A stretch of 64,000 bases of DNA, taken from positions 248,001 through 312,000 of the forward strand of contig NZ_JAMTCK010000008.1 in the NCBI RefSeq assembly GCF_024171785.1, given 5' to 3'. The stretch comes from Goodfellowiella coeruleoviolacea (GTDB lineage Bacteria > Actinomycetota > Actinomycetes > Mycobacteriales > Pseudonocardiaceae). Every line of letters begins with the position of its first letter. Within the stretch, counting starts at the first letter, position 1. Shown here in pieces: positions 36,885 through 49,204 of the stretch. Below the pieces are notes generated by a model. The model was not told where the DNA came from. It made no database searches and saw only the letters and a program-made list of their open reading frames with translations. A program made the translations under genes and the position numbers.

Positions 36885-37094
36885 ATGAGTGACAAGCCGG
36901 ACAAAGAGCGCCATTTGGGTGAGGCGGACGGCTGGTCGATCGTCAGCACACTGGTCGCCGGCCCTGTGGTCTGGGGCGCGGTCGGCTACCTCATAGACAA
37001 GGCCACCGATTCCAGCCTCTGGACCCCAATTGGGCTGGCGGTGGGTTTTGTCGCGGGTTTTTACATTGTGTACGTACGTCACGTGCGGAGCTGA
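36885..37094 (+). CDS. AtpZ/AtpI-family small membrane protein
   Basis: This 69-residue protein has a charged N terminus and two membrane helices (STLVAGPVVWGAVGYLID and PIGLAVGFVAGFYIVYV), the AtpZ/AtpI short form encoded just before atpB. These proteins aid F0 assembly or Mg2+ supply. ATG 36885 lies right after a -10-like TAGGGT, so the transcript may have almost no leader. Confidence 0.8.
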   Translation: MSDKPDKERHLGEADGWSIVSTLVAGPVVWGAVGYLIDKATDSSLWTPIGLAVGFVAGFYIVYVRHVRS

Positions 37095-37124
37095 GCCTCC
37101 GGGCGCGAGGACAGGGAGACCACA

Positions 37125-38257
<1,133 letters not shown>

Positions 38258-38287
38258 GCTGCCGGCTGAACCGAGGACGGTGAAGCA

Positions 38288-38842
38288 ATGACCACCATCC
38301 AGACCGTCGTGCTGGCGGCCGAGGAGACCCCGAGTCCGGTCCTACCTCAGCCGTACGACATTGTCTGGTCCCTGGTCTGCTTGGTGATCGTCGGGTTGGT
38401 CTTCTGGAAGAAGGTGCTACCGCTCTTCCAGAAGGTGCTCAACGAGCGCACCGAGCGGATCGAGGGCGGTATCGCCAAGGCGGAACAGGCCCAGGCTCAG
38501 GCACAGCAGGCGCTGGAGGAGTACCGGGCGCAGCTGGCCGAGGCACGGGCCGAGGCCGCCCGCATCCGCGATGACGCGCGGGCCGAGGGCCAGCAGATCA
38601 TCGACGAGATGCGGGCCAGGGCCCAGGCCGAGTCCGACCGCATCGTGGCCCAGGGGCGGGCCCAGCTGGAGGCGCAGCGCGTCCAGATCGTCGCCGAACT
38701 GCGAGCCGACCTCGGACGGGTCGCGGTCGACCTGGCCAGCCGGGTGGTGGGGGAGTCCCTGGAGGACGAGGCCCGCCAGCGCGGCACCGTGGACCGCTTC
38801 CTGGACGAGCTGGACGCCGTGTCGGCGCCGGCCAACAAGTAA
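38288..38842 (+). CDS. atpF: ATP synthase F0 subunit b
   Basis: This peripheral stalk subunit of 184 residues has one N-terminal membrane helix (about residues 24-42) and a long Ala/Glu/Arg-rich coiled coil. In mycobacteria a second b is fused to delta; here b and delta are separate ordinary-sized genes. Confidence 0.95.
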   Translation: MTTIQTVVLAAEETPSPVLPQPYDIVWSLVCLVIVGLVFWKKVLPLFQKVLNERTERIEGGIAKAEQAQAQAQQALEEYRAQLAEARAEAARIRDDARAEGQQIIDEMRARAQAESDRIVAQGRAQLEAQRVQIVAELRADLGRVAVDLASRVVGESLEDEARQRGTVDRFLDELDAVSAPANK

Positions 38843-38854
38843 GAGAGTCGGGAC

Positions 38855-39685
38855 ATGACGACGCTGCTGCACGCCGCCAGTCGAGAGGCACTCGCCGCCG
38901 CTGAGCTGCGACTGTTGGAGGTCGCCGACAGTGCCGACGCCGCCACGCTGAGCACGCTCGGTGAGGAGCTGTTCGCGGTCGTCAACCTGCTCTTCCGGGA
39001 GACGGGACTGCGCAGGGCACTGGCTGACGCCTCGTCCGAGCCGACCGGCCGGGAGGCGTTGCTGCGCGGCCTGCTGGAGGGGAAGGTCGCCGACCCGACC
39101 CTGCAGGTGCTCACCGCGGTGGTCACGGCGCGCTGGTCGAGCCCGAGGGAGCTGCTCGACGGCGTCGAATCGCTCGCCCGCACCGCGCTGCTGGTGCGGG
39201 CCGAGCGGGAGGACCGGCTCGACACGGTCGAGGACGAGCTGTTCCGGCTCGGTCGGATCGTGGCGGGCCAGCCCGACCTCGACCGGCTGCTGTCCAACCC
39301 GGCGACCAGCCCGGACGGTAGGATTGCCCTGGTCAAGGACTTGATCGGGGGCAAGGCCGAACCGATCACCCAGACCCTGGTCGTCCAGCTCGTCGCGCAC
39401 CCCGAGGGGCGCGACGTGGTCGAGGGGCTTGACGAACTCGCCAGCCTCGCCGCCAGGCGGCGGGAGCGGTCGATCGCCTACGTGCGTTCGGCGGTCGAGC
39501 TGACCGAGGCGCAGCGCTCGCGGCTGGCCGCCACCCTGACCAGGATCTACTCCCGACCGATCGCGCTGCACGTCCAGGTCGACCGGTCGATCGGCGGGGG
39601 CCTGCTGATCAAGGTGGGCGACGAGGTCATCGACGGCAGCATCCAGGGCCGGCTGAACGCCGTGCGCCGCGAGCTGGCTGGCTGA
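38855..39685 (+). CDS. atpH: ATP synthase F1 subunit delta
   Basis: It joins the peripheral stalk to the top of F1. It has 276 residues, longer than E. coli delta (177) because of an actinobacterial N-terminal part, with the conserved C-terminal signature [20 protein letters not shown]. It follows atpF after 12 nt. Confidence 0.95.
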   Translation: MTTLLHAASREALAAAELRLLEVADSADAATLSTLGEELFAVVNLLFRETGLRRALADASSEPTGREALLRGLLEGKVADPTLQVLTAVVTARWSSPRELLDGVESLARTALLVRAEREDRLDTVEDELFRLGRIVAGQPDLDRLLSNPATSPDGRIALVKDLIGGKAEPITQTLVVQLVAHPEGRDVVEGLDELASLAARRRERSIAYVRSAVELTEAQRSRLAATLTRIYSRPIALHVQVDRSIGGGLLIKVGDEVIDGSIQGRLNAVRRELAG

Positions 39686-39800
39686 CCATCCCCGGAACCG
39701 CGGCTGTGGTGGAGCCCCTTGCACCCGCGCGGTCCGTTGTGCCGGCAACCCGGGGGCCGGCGAGGACCGCAATCAAGAACGAAGCGAGAGCAGGAACGAC

Positions 39801-41447
39801 ATGGCGGAGCTGACGATCTCGTCGGACGAGATCCGCAGTGCGATCGAGAAGTACGTCTCCAGCTACTCCCCGGACGTCGACCGGGAAGAGGTCGGGATCG
39901 TCGCCGACACCGGTGACGGCATCGCCCACGTGGCGGGCCTGCCCTCGGCGATGATGAACGAGTTGCTGGAGTTCCCTGGCGGCGTCCTGGGCGTGGCCCA
40001 GAACCTGGAGACCCGGGAGATCGGCGCGGTCATCCTCGGTAGCTACGAGGACATCGAGGAGGGCCAGGAGGTCCGGCGCACCGGGCAGGTGCTGTCCGTG
40101 CCGGTGGGCGACGGCTTCCTCGGCCGCGTGGTGAACCCGCTGGGCCAGCCCATCGACGGACTCGGTGAGATCGTCGCCGACGGCCGCCGCGACCTGGAGC
40201 TGCAGGCCGCCACGGTGATGCAGCGCCAGCCGGTGAAGGAGCCGCTGCAGACCGGCATCAAGGCCATCGACGGCATGACCCCGATCGGCCGCGGCCAGCG
40301 CCAGCTGATCATCGGTGACCGCAAGACCGGCAAGACCACGGTCTGCGTGGACACCATCCTCAACCAGAAGGAAAACTGGGCGACCGGCGACCCCAAGCAG
40401 CAGGTCCGCTGCGTGTACGTGGCGATCGGCCAGAAGGGCTCGACCATCGCGGCGGTCAAGCACACCCTGGAGCAGGCCGGCGCGATGGAGTACACCACCA
40501 TCGTGGCCGCCCCCGCCTCGGACTCGGCGGGCTTCAAGTGGCTGGCCCCCTACACCGGCTCGGCCATCGGCCAGCACTGGATGTACCAGGGCAAGCACGT
40601 GCTGATCGTGTTCGACGACCTGAGCAAGCAGGCCGAGGCCTACCGGGCCATCTCGCTGCTGCTGCGCCGTCCGCCGGGCCGCGAGGCATACCCTGGAGAC
40701 GTGTTCTACCTGCACTCCCGGTTGCTGGAGCGCTGCGCCAAGCTCTCCGACGACCTGGGTGGCGGCTCCATGACCGGTCTGCCGGTGATCGAGACCAAGG
40801 CCAACGACGTGTCGGCCTACATCCCCACCAACGTCATCTCCATCACCGACGGGCAGTGCTTCCTGGAGACCGAGCTGTTCAACGCGGGCCAGCGGCCGGC
40901 CATCAACGCCGGTATCTCGGTGTCCCGCGTGGGCAACTCCGCCCTGATCAAGGCCATGCGCAAGGCCACCGGTTCGCTGCGGCTGGACCTGTCGCAGGCT
41001 CGTGAGCTGGAGGCGTTCGCCTCCATCGGCTCCGACCTCGACGCGGCCACCAAGGCCACCCTCGACCGCGGTGCCCGGCTGTGGGAGCTGCTCAAGCAGC
41101 CGCAGTACAGCCCGTTCCCGGTCGAGGAGCAGGTGGTGTCGCTGTACATGGGCACCCGGGGACACCTGGACTCGGTGCCGGTGGAGGACGTGCGCCGGTT
41201 CGAGCGGGAGCTGCTGGAGCACCTGCGCCGCAACCACGCGGGCATCCTCAGCGAGATCCGGGACACCAAGGACCTGTCCGACGACAACGAGAACCGGCTG
41301 GTCGAGACGATCAACAACTTCAAGAAGCAGTTCACCACCTCCAGCGGGGCGACCGTGATCAACGAGGCCCCGGCCGAGGCGCTGGGCGCCGACAAGGTCG
41401 GGCAGGAGTCGGTCACCGTGAACCGACCCGCCCCGGCGACGAAGTGA
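39801..41447 (+). CDS. atpA: ATP synthase F1 subunit alpha
   Basis: This non-catalytic nucleotide-binding subunit has 548 residues: P-loop GDRKTGKT near 171 and the signature [12 protein letters not shown]. The C-terminal tail runs about 35 residues past the E. coli end, like the mycobacterial alpha extension that holds down ATP hydrolysis. That comparison is from family knowledge. Confidence 0.97.
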   Translation: MAELTISSDEIRSAIEKYVSSYSPDVDREEVGIVADTGDGIAHVAGLPSAMMNELLEFPGGVLGVAQNLETREIGAVILGSYEDIEEGQEVRRTGQVLSVPVGDGFLGRVVNPLGQPIDGLGEIVADGRRDLELQAATVMQRQPVKEPLQTGIKAIDGMTPIGRGQRQLIIGDRKTGKTTVCVDTILNQKENWATGDPKQQVRCVYVAIGQKGSTIAAVKHTLEQAGAMEYTTIVAAPASDSAGFKWLAPYTGSAIGQHWMYQGKHVLIVFDDLSKQAEAYRAISLLLRRPPGREAYPGDVFYLHSRLLERCAKLSDDLGGGSMTGLPVIETKANDVSAYIPTNVISITDGQCFLETELFNAGQRPAINAGISVSRVGNSALIKAMRKATGSLRLDLSQARELEAFASIGSDLDAATKATLDRGARLWELLKQPQYSPFPVEEQVVSLYMGTRGHLDSVPVEDVRRFERELLEHLRRNHAGILSEIRDTKDLSDDNENRLVETINNFKKQFTTSSGATVINEAPAEALGADKVGQESVTVNRPAPATK

Positions 41448-41458
41448 CCTGGTGACCC

Positions 41459-42391
41459 ATGGCTGCTGAGCTGCGAGCACTTCGTCAACGGATCCGCTCG
41501 ACCCAGTCGATCAAGAAGATCACCAGGGCGATGGAACTCATCGCCGCGTCGCGCATCGCCAGGGCGCAGGCGAGGATCCAGGCCGCCCGGCCGTACGCAG
41601 CGGAGATCACCAGCGTGCTCTCCGCGCTGGCCGGCGCCTCCTCGCTGGACCACCCGCTGCTGGTGCCGCGCGAGCGGCCGAGGCGCGCCGCCGTGCTGGT
41701 GGTCACCAGCGACCGGGGACAGTGCGGTGGGTACAACGTCAGCGTCATCAAGCGGGCCGAGGAGCTGCAGGCACTGCTGCGCTCCGAGGGCAAGGAACCG
41801 TCGCTGTTCGTGATCGGCCGCAAGGGGCTGAACTACTACCGGTTCCGGCACCGCGAGATCGCCGGCTCCTGGACGGGTTTCTCCGAGCAGCCGCACTACG
41901 TCAACGCCTCCGAGGTGGGCCAGCCCCTGGTCGACAGCTTCATGGCGGGTGCCGACGACGGTGCGGACGGGCCGGGTGAGGACGGCATCCTCGGTGTTGA
42001 CGAGCTGCACATCGTCTACACCGAGTTCGTGTCCATGGGCACGCAGAACCCGGTGGCCAAGCGGATCGCCCCGATGGAGGTCGAGTTCTCGGACAAGCCG
42101 GAAACGGCTCCGCCGGCCTACGACTTCGAACCGGATGCCGAGACGCTGCTCCGCGCGTTGCTCCCGAAGTACATCAAGACGCGGTTGTTCGCCGCGCTGC
42201 TGGAGGCCGCCGCGTCCGAGTCGGCCGCGCGCCAGCGGGCGATGAAGGCCGCGACGGACAATGCCAACGAGCTGATCGGCACGCTGACCCGCCAGGCCAA
42301 CCAGGCGCGTCAGGCCCAGATCACCCAGGAGATCAGCGAGATCGTCGGCGGTGCCAACGCCCTCAAGGCTGCCGCAGGAAGTGATGAATAA
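41459..42391 (+). CDS. atpG: ATP synthase F1 subunit gamma
   Basis: This central rotor shaft of 310 residues has the N- and C-terminal coiled-coil helices ([17 protein letters not shown] and [16 protein letters not shown]). An acidic Gly/Asp-rich insert near residues 162-180 ([14 protein letters not shown]) sits where mycobacteria have their gamma loop. TAA is directly followed by the atpD ATG (TAAATG). Confidence 0.96.
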   Translation: MAAELRALRQRIRSTQSIKKITRAMELIAASRIARAQARIQAARPYAAEITSVLSALAGASSLDHPLLVPRERPRRAAVLVVTSDRGQCGGYNVSVIKRAEELQALLRSEGKEPSLFVIGRKGLNYYRFRHREIAGSWTGFSEQPHYVNASEVGQPLVDSFMAGADDGADGPGEDGILGVDELHIVYTEFVSMGTQNPVAKRIAPMEVEFSDKPETAPPAYDFEPDAETLLRALLPKYIKTRLFAALLEAAASESAARQRAMKAATDNANELIGTLTRQANQARQAQITQEISEIVGGANALKAAAGSDE

Positions 42392-43822
<1,431 letters not shown>

Positions 43823-43853
43823 GCCAGCTGAGCTGACACCAGTTCGACCGGCC

Positions 43854-43891
43854 GAGGGGGCGGGAGTCCGATGTGGACTTCCGCCCCCTTC
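43854..43891. terminator. Terminator after atpD
   Basis: A 16-bp stem with two G-T pairs (43854-43869 with 43875-43890) has a 5-nt loop and a short pyrimidine tail. It ends the atp operon before the opposite-strand anti-sigma gene. Confidence 0.85.
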
Positions 43892-43949
43892 GCTGTCACG
43901 GCGCAGCCCTCGTCGCTGTCCGACGTGGACGCTCGGGCGGCCCGGGCGG

Positions 43950-45344
43950 CTACCGAGGCAGTGGTACGACCACCGGAGCGCCGCCCCTGGGCGTCACCTC
44001 CACCTCGGTGGCCGGATCCGGCAGCAGCCCGGCGTCGCGGCCGGTGTCCGCCGTGCGCCACGCCTCGCCCGGGCCGGTCCGGTAGCGCAGGGACGAGCCG
44101 TAGGCGGCCACCACCCAGCCCTGGCCGTCGGGCAGGCGCACGTGGACGGGCAGCGGGGCGGTCGGGTCGACCTCGCCGGAGAACAGCACCTGGGTCACGG
44201 CCCCGTTGGCATCCCGGAGCACGGTGAACAACCGGCTGGGCCGGTCGCCGTCCTGGCGCTCGCCGATGATGGCCGTGCCCCCGCCGGCCCGGCCCGCCAG
44301 CACGTTCCACCTGGTCACGCTGTGCCGGGCCAGGGGATCGGTGACGGCGGCCTCGGCCAGCGCCTGGTCGAACACGTCGCTGACCTGCTCGTCCGGTTCG
44401 TCCCCGGGGGTGGCTCCCACCCGGGCCACCCCGACGCCCGTCTCCCACCACGGCAGGGTGTGGTCCGGCTTGCTGGGCGCGCTGCTGGTGGGGGAGAGTT
44501 CGGCGCTGGCCTGGTACAGCCCCACGAAGGTCTGGGGGTCCGGTTCCCGGTCGGTGGGCCGCGGTGGTTGCCGGACGACCAGCCGGACATCGCCGGGGTC
44601 GGTGCCCTCGGGAAGCGTGACCACGCCCACGCCGTCGGCGCGCGGCACCTCCTGCCAGGACCGGGTGACCGCACCGGTCTGCGCGTAGGTCGCGCCCGCG
44701 GAGACGAACATCGGCTCGCCGTCATCCAGCGCCAGGACCGTGCGGTCGCCCGGGCCGAACTGGAAGCCGGCCCGGACGTAGTCGCCGCCCGCGACGTGGG
44801 GGGTGTAGGTCTTGACCAGCGTGAGTTGGCCGTTGGCCGGGTCGGTGGCCACCAGACCGACCAGGGTGGTGATCTGGTCGGCGTCCCCGGGCCGCGCGCT
44901 GCCGCGCGTGCCGACTCGCACGCGCTGAAGCACCACGGCGGCGGGACCGGCCTCGGTGGTGCCCGCCCAGTACACGTGCGGGTCGCCCCGCAGGTCGTCC
45001 GGGGCCTCGGGGAAGACGCGGCGCGGGCTGAGCACGCCGTTCCGCCAGGCGGCCACCACGTCGGTGGTGAACTGGCGGTCACCGCCGAGGTCGCCCCGGG
45101 TGGGCTGGTCGAACCGGGCGTCGGCCAGCTGCTCCTGACCGGGTGGCGCGGCCGGCCACACCGCGACCGCGGCACCACCAGCCAGCGCCGCGCACAGGGC
45201 CGCGCCGGCCGCGGCCGTGCGGCGCCGGGCCCGGCGGCGGCGTGCGCCCCGCAGCACGGCGGCGGTGAAATCCGGTCGGAGTTCGATCTGGTCGGTGGCA
45301 TCGCGCATGCTCTGGCCGAGCAGTTCGGCGTCCATGTCGGTCAT
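43950..45344 (-). CDS. Putative anti-sigma factor-like membrane protein
   Basis: This 464-residue protein has a short cytoplasmic N terminus, an Arg-rich stretch, one membrane helix near residues 44-65 and a large extracytoplasmic beta-rich domain of unknown family. Its ATG overlaps the stop of the sigma-factor gene by 4 nt, the usual arrangement of a membrane regulator with its ECF sigma factor. No zinc anti-sigma HxxxCxxC motif is visible, so the anti-sigma role rests on context. Confidence 0.72.
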   Translation of the reverse strand: MTDMDAELLGQSMRDATDQIELRPDFTAAVLRGARRRRARRRTAAAGAALCAALAGGAAVAVWPAAPPGQEQLADARFDQPTRGDLGGDRQFTTDVVAAWRNGVLSPRRVFPEAPDDLRGDPHVYWAGTTEAGPAAVVLQRVRVGTRGSARPGDADQITTLVGLVATDPANGQLTLVKTYTPHVAGGDYVRAGFQFGPGDRTVLALDDGEPMFVSAGATYAQTGAVTRSWQEVPRADGVGVVTLPEGTDPGDVRLVVRQPPRPTDREPDPQTFVGLYQASAELSPTSSAPSKPDHTLPWWETGVGVARVGATPGDEPDEQVSDVFDQALAEAAVTDPLARHSVTRWNVLAGRAGGGTAIIGERQDGDRPSRLFTVLRDANGAVTQVLFSGEVDPTAPLPVHVRLPDGQGWVVAAYGSSLRYRTGPGEAWRTADTGRDAGLLPDPATEVEVTPRGGAPVVVPLPR

Positions 45345-45970
45345 CGCCTCCTGACGTGGTGTGGGCGCACGGCCCGCGGCCGTGGTTCGCGCGGCGTGGC
45401 CGGGGCCGCACCCGACTCGGCCTGGCCGGGTGCCGCTGGGGGCGGCGCCGGGTGCTGGTGCGCCGGCTGGGCGGGCGGGGCCGGTCGGTCCACCAGCGTC
45501 TCCCGCAACCGGGCCAGCCCCCGGGAGGTCTGGCTCTTCACCGTGCCCACCCCGCAGCGCAGCGCCGTCGCGGTCTGCGCCTCGGTCAGGTCGTTGAAGA
45601 AGCGCAGCACCAGCACCGCGCGCATCCGAGGAGGCAGTGCGGCGAGGGCGCGCACCACCTGGTCCCGGTCGACAACGCCCTGTTCGTGGCCACCGACCGG
45701 CGGCTGCACCCCGTCGGTCAGCGATGTCTCCGGCACCCGCCGGGAGCGCCGGCGCCAGCGGTTGGCCGCGGCGTTGGCCAACGCGGCCCTGGCATAGGCC
45801 TCGGGGTCGCCGTTGATGCGGTGCCAGCGGCTGAACATGCGCTCCAGCACGTCCTGGAGCAGGTCCTCGGCCGCGCCTCGGTCACCACCGCAGAGCAGGT
45901 ACGCGGTGCGCAGCAGGACTGGTGAGCGGTGGGTCACGAAGTCCGTGAAGTCGCCGCCGCCTGGATCCAC
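45341..45970 (-). CDS. SigE-family (ECF-type) RNA polymerase sigma factor
   Basis: This protein of 209 residues has region 2 (LLRTAYLLCGGDRGAAEDLLQ, with FSRW after it) and region 4 (LPPRMRAVLVLRFFNDL, then GVGTVKSQTSRGLARLR). The C terminus carries an unusual 45-residue Pro/Ala/Arg-rich tail. It starts at GTG 45970, divergent from atpC. It probably directs a small stress regulon and its own operon. Confidence 0.88.
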   Translation of the reverse strand: MDPGGGDFTDFVTHRSPVLLRTAYLLCGGDRGAAEDLLQDVLERMFSRWHRINGDPEAYARAALANAAANRWRRRSRRVPETSLTDGVQPPVGGHEQGVVDRDQVVRALAALPPRMRAVLVLRFFNDLTEAQTATALRCGVGTVKSQTSRGLARLRETLVDRPAPPAQPAHQHPAPPPAAPGQAESGAAPATPREPRPRAVRPHHVRRR

Positions 45971-46071
45971 TGTGCCCCCTCAGCTGGTTCGAGCCCTGCG
46001 GCCGGAGTCCGGCCGGGCTGGTTCACCGGGACTGACACCGGGAGGGGCGTCGAGGTTGTCAGCGCACCGTC

Positions 46072-46077
46072 TAGACT
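46072..46077 (+). promoter_or_regulatory. Candidate -10 box for atpC
   Basis: TAGACT lies 33 nt before the atpC start. Because the main atp operon ends with a terminator and an opposite-strand pair intervenes, atpC needs its own promoter here. No good -35 is seen. Confidence 0.35.
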
Positions 46078-46110
46078 GGTCGTGACTGGTGGAAGACAAG
46101 GGAGATGCGC

Positions 46111-46476
46111 GTGGCCGAGATGTCCGTCCAGCTGGTCGCCGTGGAGCGTCGCCTGTGGTCCGGCACGGCCACCATGGTCGTGGCGCAGACCACCGAGGGC
46201 GAGATCGGCATCCTGCCCGGTCATGAGCCCATGCTCGGCGAGCTGGTCGAGGGTGGCGTGGTCAAGGTGCACACCACCAACGGCGAGTGGGAGACCGCGG
46301 CCGTGCACGGTGGGTTCCTGTCGGTCACCGGCAAGGGCGTGAGCGTGCTGGCCGAGTCCGCCGAGCTGGCCCACGAGATCGATGTGGAACAGGCCAAGGC
46401 CGACCTGCAGGCCGCGGACGAGGAGGCCAGGGTCAAAGCGGCCGCCCGGCTCCGGGCCGTGGGACTGTCGGCCTGA
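46111..46476 (+). CDS. atpC: ATP synthase F1 subunit epsilon
   Basis: This rotor subunit couples gamma to the c-ring and restrains hydrolysis. It has 121 residues, with the N-terminal beta-sandwich ([16 protein letters not shown]) and a short C-terminal helix pair. GGGAG is 6 nt from GTG 46111 but touches ATG 46105, so GTG 46111 is chosen. The gene is cut off from atpD by two opposite-strand genes. Confidence 0.94.
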   Translation: MAEMSVQLVAVERRLWSGTATMVVAQTTEGEIGILPGHEPMLGELVEGGVVKVHTTNGEWETAAVHGGFLSVTGKGVSVLAESAELAHEIDVEQAKADLQAADEEARVKAAARLRAVGLSA

Positions 46477-46507
46477 GCGGCGGATCGGGAACGAGCGGGC
46501 GCGGGCC

Positions 46508-46939
46508 GTGGGGATCGCCGAGATAACCGGGGTGGTCCTGTTCGCTGCGGCTGTCGTGCTGGGAATGCTCGCCTGGCGCCGGCTGCGGCTGCTCCGCGAG
46601 GGCGGAGTCCACGTGGCACTGCGCCAGCGCCTGGACGACTCCGGGCGGGGCTGGCACCTGGGTGTCGGCCGTTATCGCGGTGACGAGTTCGTCTGGTTCC
46701 GGGTGCTCAGCCTGGGGTCCGGCCCGAACCAGGTGATCCGCAGGGACGGCCTGGAGATCGCCACCCGGCGGGAACCCACCGGACCCGAGACCTACGCCAT
46801 GCCCACCGCCTCCACCGTGCTGCGCTGTCGCGCCACCACGGGCGAGGTCGAGATCGCAATGGGCCCGGACGCGCTGACCGGCTTTCTTTCCTGGCTGGAA
46901 GCAGCGCCTCCGGGCCGCAGTGTTCCCTGGGCGTCCTGA
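46508..46939 (+). CDS. DUF2550 family membrane protein
   Basis: This protein of 143 residues has one N-terminal membrane helix (about 5-22) then a cytoplasmic domain. The position right after atpC and the length match the DUF2550 protein (Rv1312-like) conserved there in actinobacteria. Function is unknown. Confidence 0.85.
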   Translation: MGIAEITGVVLFAAAVVLGMLAWRRLRLLREGGVHVALRQRLDDSGRGWHLGVGRYRGDEFVWFRVLSLGSGPNQVIRRDGLEIATRREPTGPETYAMPTASTVLRCRATTGEVEIAMGPDALTGFLSWLEAAPPGRSVPWAS

Positions 46940-46982
46940 GTCCTGACCCGGGCGTCGGCGGTGCGCGGCCAGTGGCCCGCCG

Positions 46983-47555
46983 CTACCGGTTCTCGCCGGG
47001 CCGCCACAGCACGTCACCGTCCGGGTTGGCCACCCGGGACAGGATGAACAGCAGGTCGGACAGCCGGTTCAGGTACTTCGCGGTCAGCGGGTTGGTGCGG
47101 TCGCGGTCGACCTCGATCAGCGCCCAGGTGCTGCGCTCGGCGCGTCGGGCCACGGTGCGGGCCTGGTGCAGCAGGGCCGCCGCCGGGGTGCCGCCGGGCA
47201 GGATGAACGAGTCGAGCTTGCCGACCCGCTCGTTGAACTCGTCGCACCACTGCTCCAGCCGGTCGACGTAGGACTGGGTGATGCGCAGCGGCGGGTACTT
47301 GGGGTCGGGCACGATCGGCGCGCACAGGTCCGCGCCCACGTCGAACAGGTCGTTCTGCACCTGCCGGAGCACCTCGGCCACGTCGTCGGCCGGGTTGCCC
47401 AGGGCCAGTGCCACGCCGATGGCCGCGTTGGTCTCGTCCACGTCGGCATAGGCCACGATGCGGGGATCGGTCTTGGCCACCCGGGAGAAGTCGCCGAGCC
47501 CGGTGGTCCCGTCGTCGCCCACCCGGGTGTAGATGCGCGTCAGATGTATGCCCAT
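46983..47555 (-). CDS. Corrinoid (ATP:cob(I)alamin) adenosyltransferase, PduO type
   Basis: It makes adenosylcobalamin from cob(I)alamin and ATP. It has 190 residues; N-terminal ATP-binding TRVGDDGTTGLGD, then the conserved VDETNAAIG and LNRLSDLLF with the Arg-Asp contacts. ATG 47555 has a TAGAGT box 7 nt upstream and no ribosome site. It is a likely supplier of cofactor to the ethylmalonyl-CoA mutase encoded 2 kb away. Confidence 0.94.
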   Translation of the reverse strand: MGIHLTRIYTRVGDDGTTGLGDFSRVAKTDPRIVAYADVDETNAAIGVALALGNPADDVAEVLRQVQNDLFDVGADLCAPIVPDPKYPPLRITQSYVDRLEQWCDEFNERVGKLDSFILPGGTPAAALLHQARTVARRAERSTWALIEVDRDRTNPLTAKYLNRLSDLLFILSRVANPDGDVLWRPGENR

Positions 47556-47562
47556 GGCAGAG

Positions 47563-47568
47563 ACTCTA
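47563..47568 (-). promoter_or_regulatory. -10 box of a leaderless adenosyltransferase transcript
   Basis: On the minus strand TAGAGT ends 7 nt before ATG 47555, matching the leaderless spacing seen at other genes in this window. Confidence 0.5.
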
Positions 47569-47716
47569 GGCCGGAACAACGGTGCCCGGTGTGACCGCGC
47601 CGCACTGGTCCTCGGCCCCTGCCTTGGCGGCGGGTGAACATCCGTACGATTGCCCGGGAGCTGTCCGGAACCCGCCCTGCCCAAGCCGGATTCGACAATC
47701 GCAGCAAGGAGAATTC

Positions 47717-47794
47717 GTGAGCACGCTTGCGAGCGAACCATTCAGCGCAGTGGCCGCGTGCGCGCTGCTGAGCGCCAGCGAGGTGGCCGCGTGA
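47717..47794 (+). CDS. 25-residue leader peptide overlapping murA
   Basis: AAGGAG (47706-47711) lies 5 nt before GTG 47717, the best ribosome site in this area. The frame encodes 25 mostly small residues (begins [10 protein letters not shown], ends SASEVAA). Its TGA overlaps the murA GTG by 4 nt (GTGA), so ribosomes finishing it could restart on murA. It resembles no known attenuator peptide; it may simply couple translation. Confidence 0.5.
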   Translation: MSTLASEPFSAVAACALLSASEVAA

Positions 47795-49071
47795 GTGAGC
47801 ATTTCCAGGTCAGCGGCGGGGCTCGCCTGGTCGGTGCGGTCGACGTTGTCGGTGCGAAGAACAGCGTGTTGAAGCTGATGGCCGCCGCGCTGCTGGCCGA
47901 GGGCACCACCACCATCACCAACTGCCCCGAGATCCTGGACGTCCCGCTGATGGCGGACGTGCTGCGGAGCCTGGGCTGCACGGTCGACGTCACCGGGGAC
48001 ACCGCCACCATCACCACGCCGCGCGAACTGAACCACCGGGCCGACTCGGCGTCCATGGGCAAGCTGCGTGCCTCGGTGTGCGTGCTGGGGCCGCTGGTCG
48101 GCCGGTGCCGGCGCGCGGTGGTGGCGCTGCCCGGTGGGGACGCCATCGGCTCGCGTCCGCTGGACATGCACCAGAGCGGACTGCGTCAGCTCGGCGCCAC
48201 CAGCACGATCGAGCACGGCTGCGTGGTGGCCGAGGCCGAGGACCTGCACGGCGCGCAGATCTGGCTGGACTTCCCCAGCGTGGGCGCCACCGAGAACATC
48301 CTGATGGCCGCGGTGCTGGCCGAGGGGACCACGGTCATCGACAACGCCGCGCGCGAACCCGAGATCAGCGACCTGTGCATGATGCTGCAGCAGATGGGCG
48401 CCAAGATCGAGGGCGCGGGCACGTCCACGCTGACCGTGCACGGGGTCGAGTCGCTGCAGCCCACCCAGCACCGGGTGATCGGCGACCGGATCGTCGGTGC
48501 CACCTGGGCTTTTGCCGCGGCCATGACCCGAGGTGACATCACGGTCCGCGGGGTTGACCCGCACCACCTGGACCTGGTGCTGGACAAGCTGAACAGCGCC
48601 GGGGCGCAGATCGACACCGAGATCGGCGGGGAGCAACTGGGCTTCCGGGTGGTCATGCCCGACCGGCCCAAGTCGGTGGACTTCGTGACGCTGCCGTACC
48701 CGGGGTTCGCCACGGACCTGCAGCCGTTCGCCATCGCGCTGTCCGCGATCTCCGAGGGCACCTCGATGATCACCGAGAACCTGTTCGAGTCCCGGTTCCG
48801 GTTCATCGAGGAGATGATCCGCCTGGGTGCCGATGCCCGGACCGACGGCCACCACGCGGTGGTGCGTGGGGTGGAGCGGCTGTCCAGCGCGCCGGTGTGG
48901 GCGTCGGACATCCGCGCGGGCGCCGGGCTGGTGCTGGCCGGACTGTGCGCCGAGGGCGTGACCGAGGTGTGGGACGTGTTCCACATCGACCGGGGCTACC
49001 CGCACTTCGTGGAGAACCTGCGGCGGTTGGGCGCGAACGTGGAACGGGCCACGGCGGAACCCGAGCGCTGA
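47791..49071 (+). CDS. murA: UDP-N-acetylglucosamine 1-carboxyvinyltransferase
   Basis: It performs the first committed step of peptidoglycan synthesis, PEP plus UDP-GlcNAc, in the cytoplasm. It has 426 residues, the EPSP-synthase-like double fold and GAKNSVLK at 21-28. The active-site loop reads [13 protein letters not shown]: Asp117 replaces the Cys that fosfomycin alkylates, as in Mycobacterium tuberculosis, so intrinsic fosfomycin tolerance of the enzyme is expected. Start GTG 47791 has GAGG 7 nt upstream and overlaps a small upstream frame. Confidence 0.96.
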   Translation: MSEHFQVSGGARLVGAVDVVGAKNSVLKLMAAALLAEGTTTITNCPEILDVPLMADVLRSLGCTVDVTGDTATITTPRELNHRADSASMGKLRASVCVLGPLVGRCRRAVVALPGGDAIGSRPLDMHQSGLRQLGATSTIEHGCVVAEAEDLHGAQIWLDFPSVGATENILMAAVLAEGTTVIDNAAREPEISDLCMMLQQMGAKIEGAGTSTLTVHGVESLQPTQHRVIGDRIVGATWAFAAAMTRGDITVRGVDPHHLDLVLDKLNSAGAQIDTEIGGEQLGFRVVMPDRPKSVDFVTLPYPGFATDLQPFAIALSAISEGTSMITENLFESRFRFIEEMIRLGADARTDGHHAVVRGVERLSSAPVWASDIRAGAGLVLAGLCAEGVTEVWDVFHIDRGYPHFVENLRRLGANVERATAEPER

Positions 49072-49204
49072 CCGGCGACCGGAGGTCGCGGCCGGCACCT
49101 CGGGCGGGTGTGGTGGCGTGGCGGTGGGGTTGGTTCGGCTCTGGTGCGGGGCGCTGCTCCGGTGCTGGCCCGGGCCGGGGGCGGATACCACACACTGCCG
49201 GAGT

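Noticed and set aside
46105-46110. ATG 46105 as the atpC start
   Set aside because: The ribosome site GGGAG touches this ATG; GTG 46111, 6 nt away, fits better.
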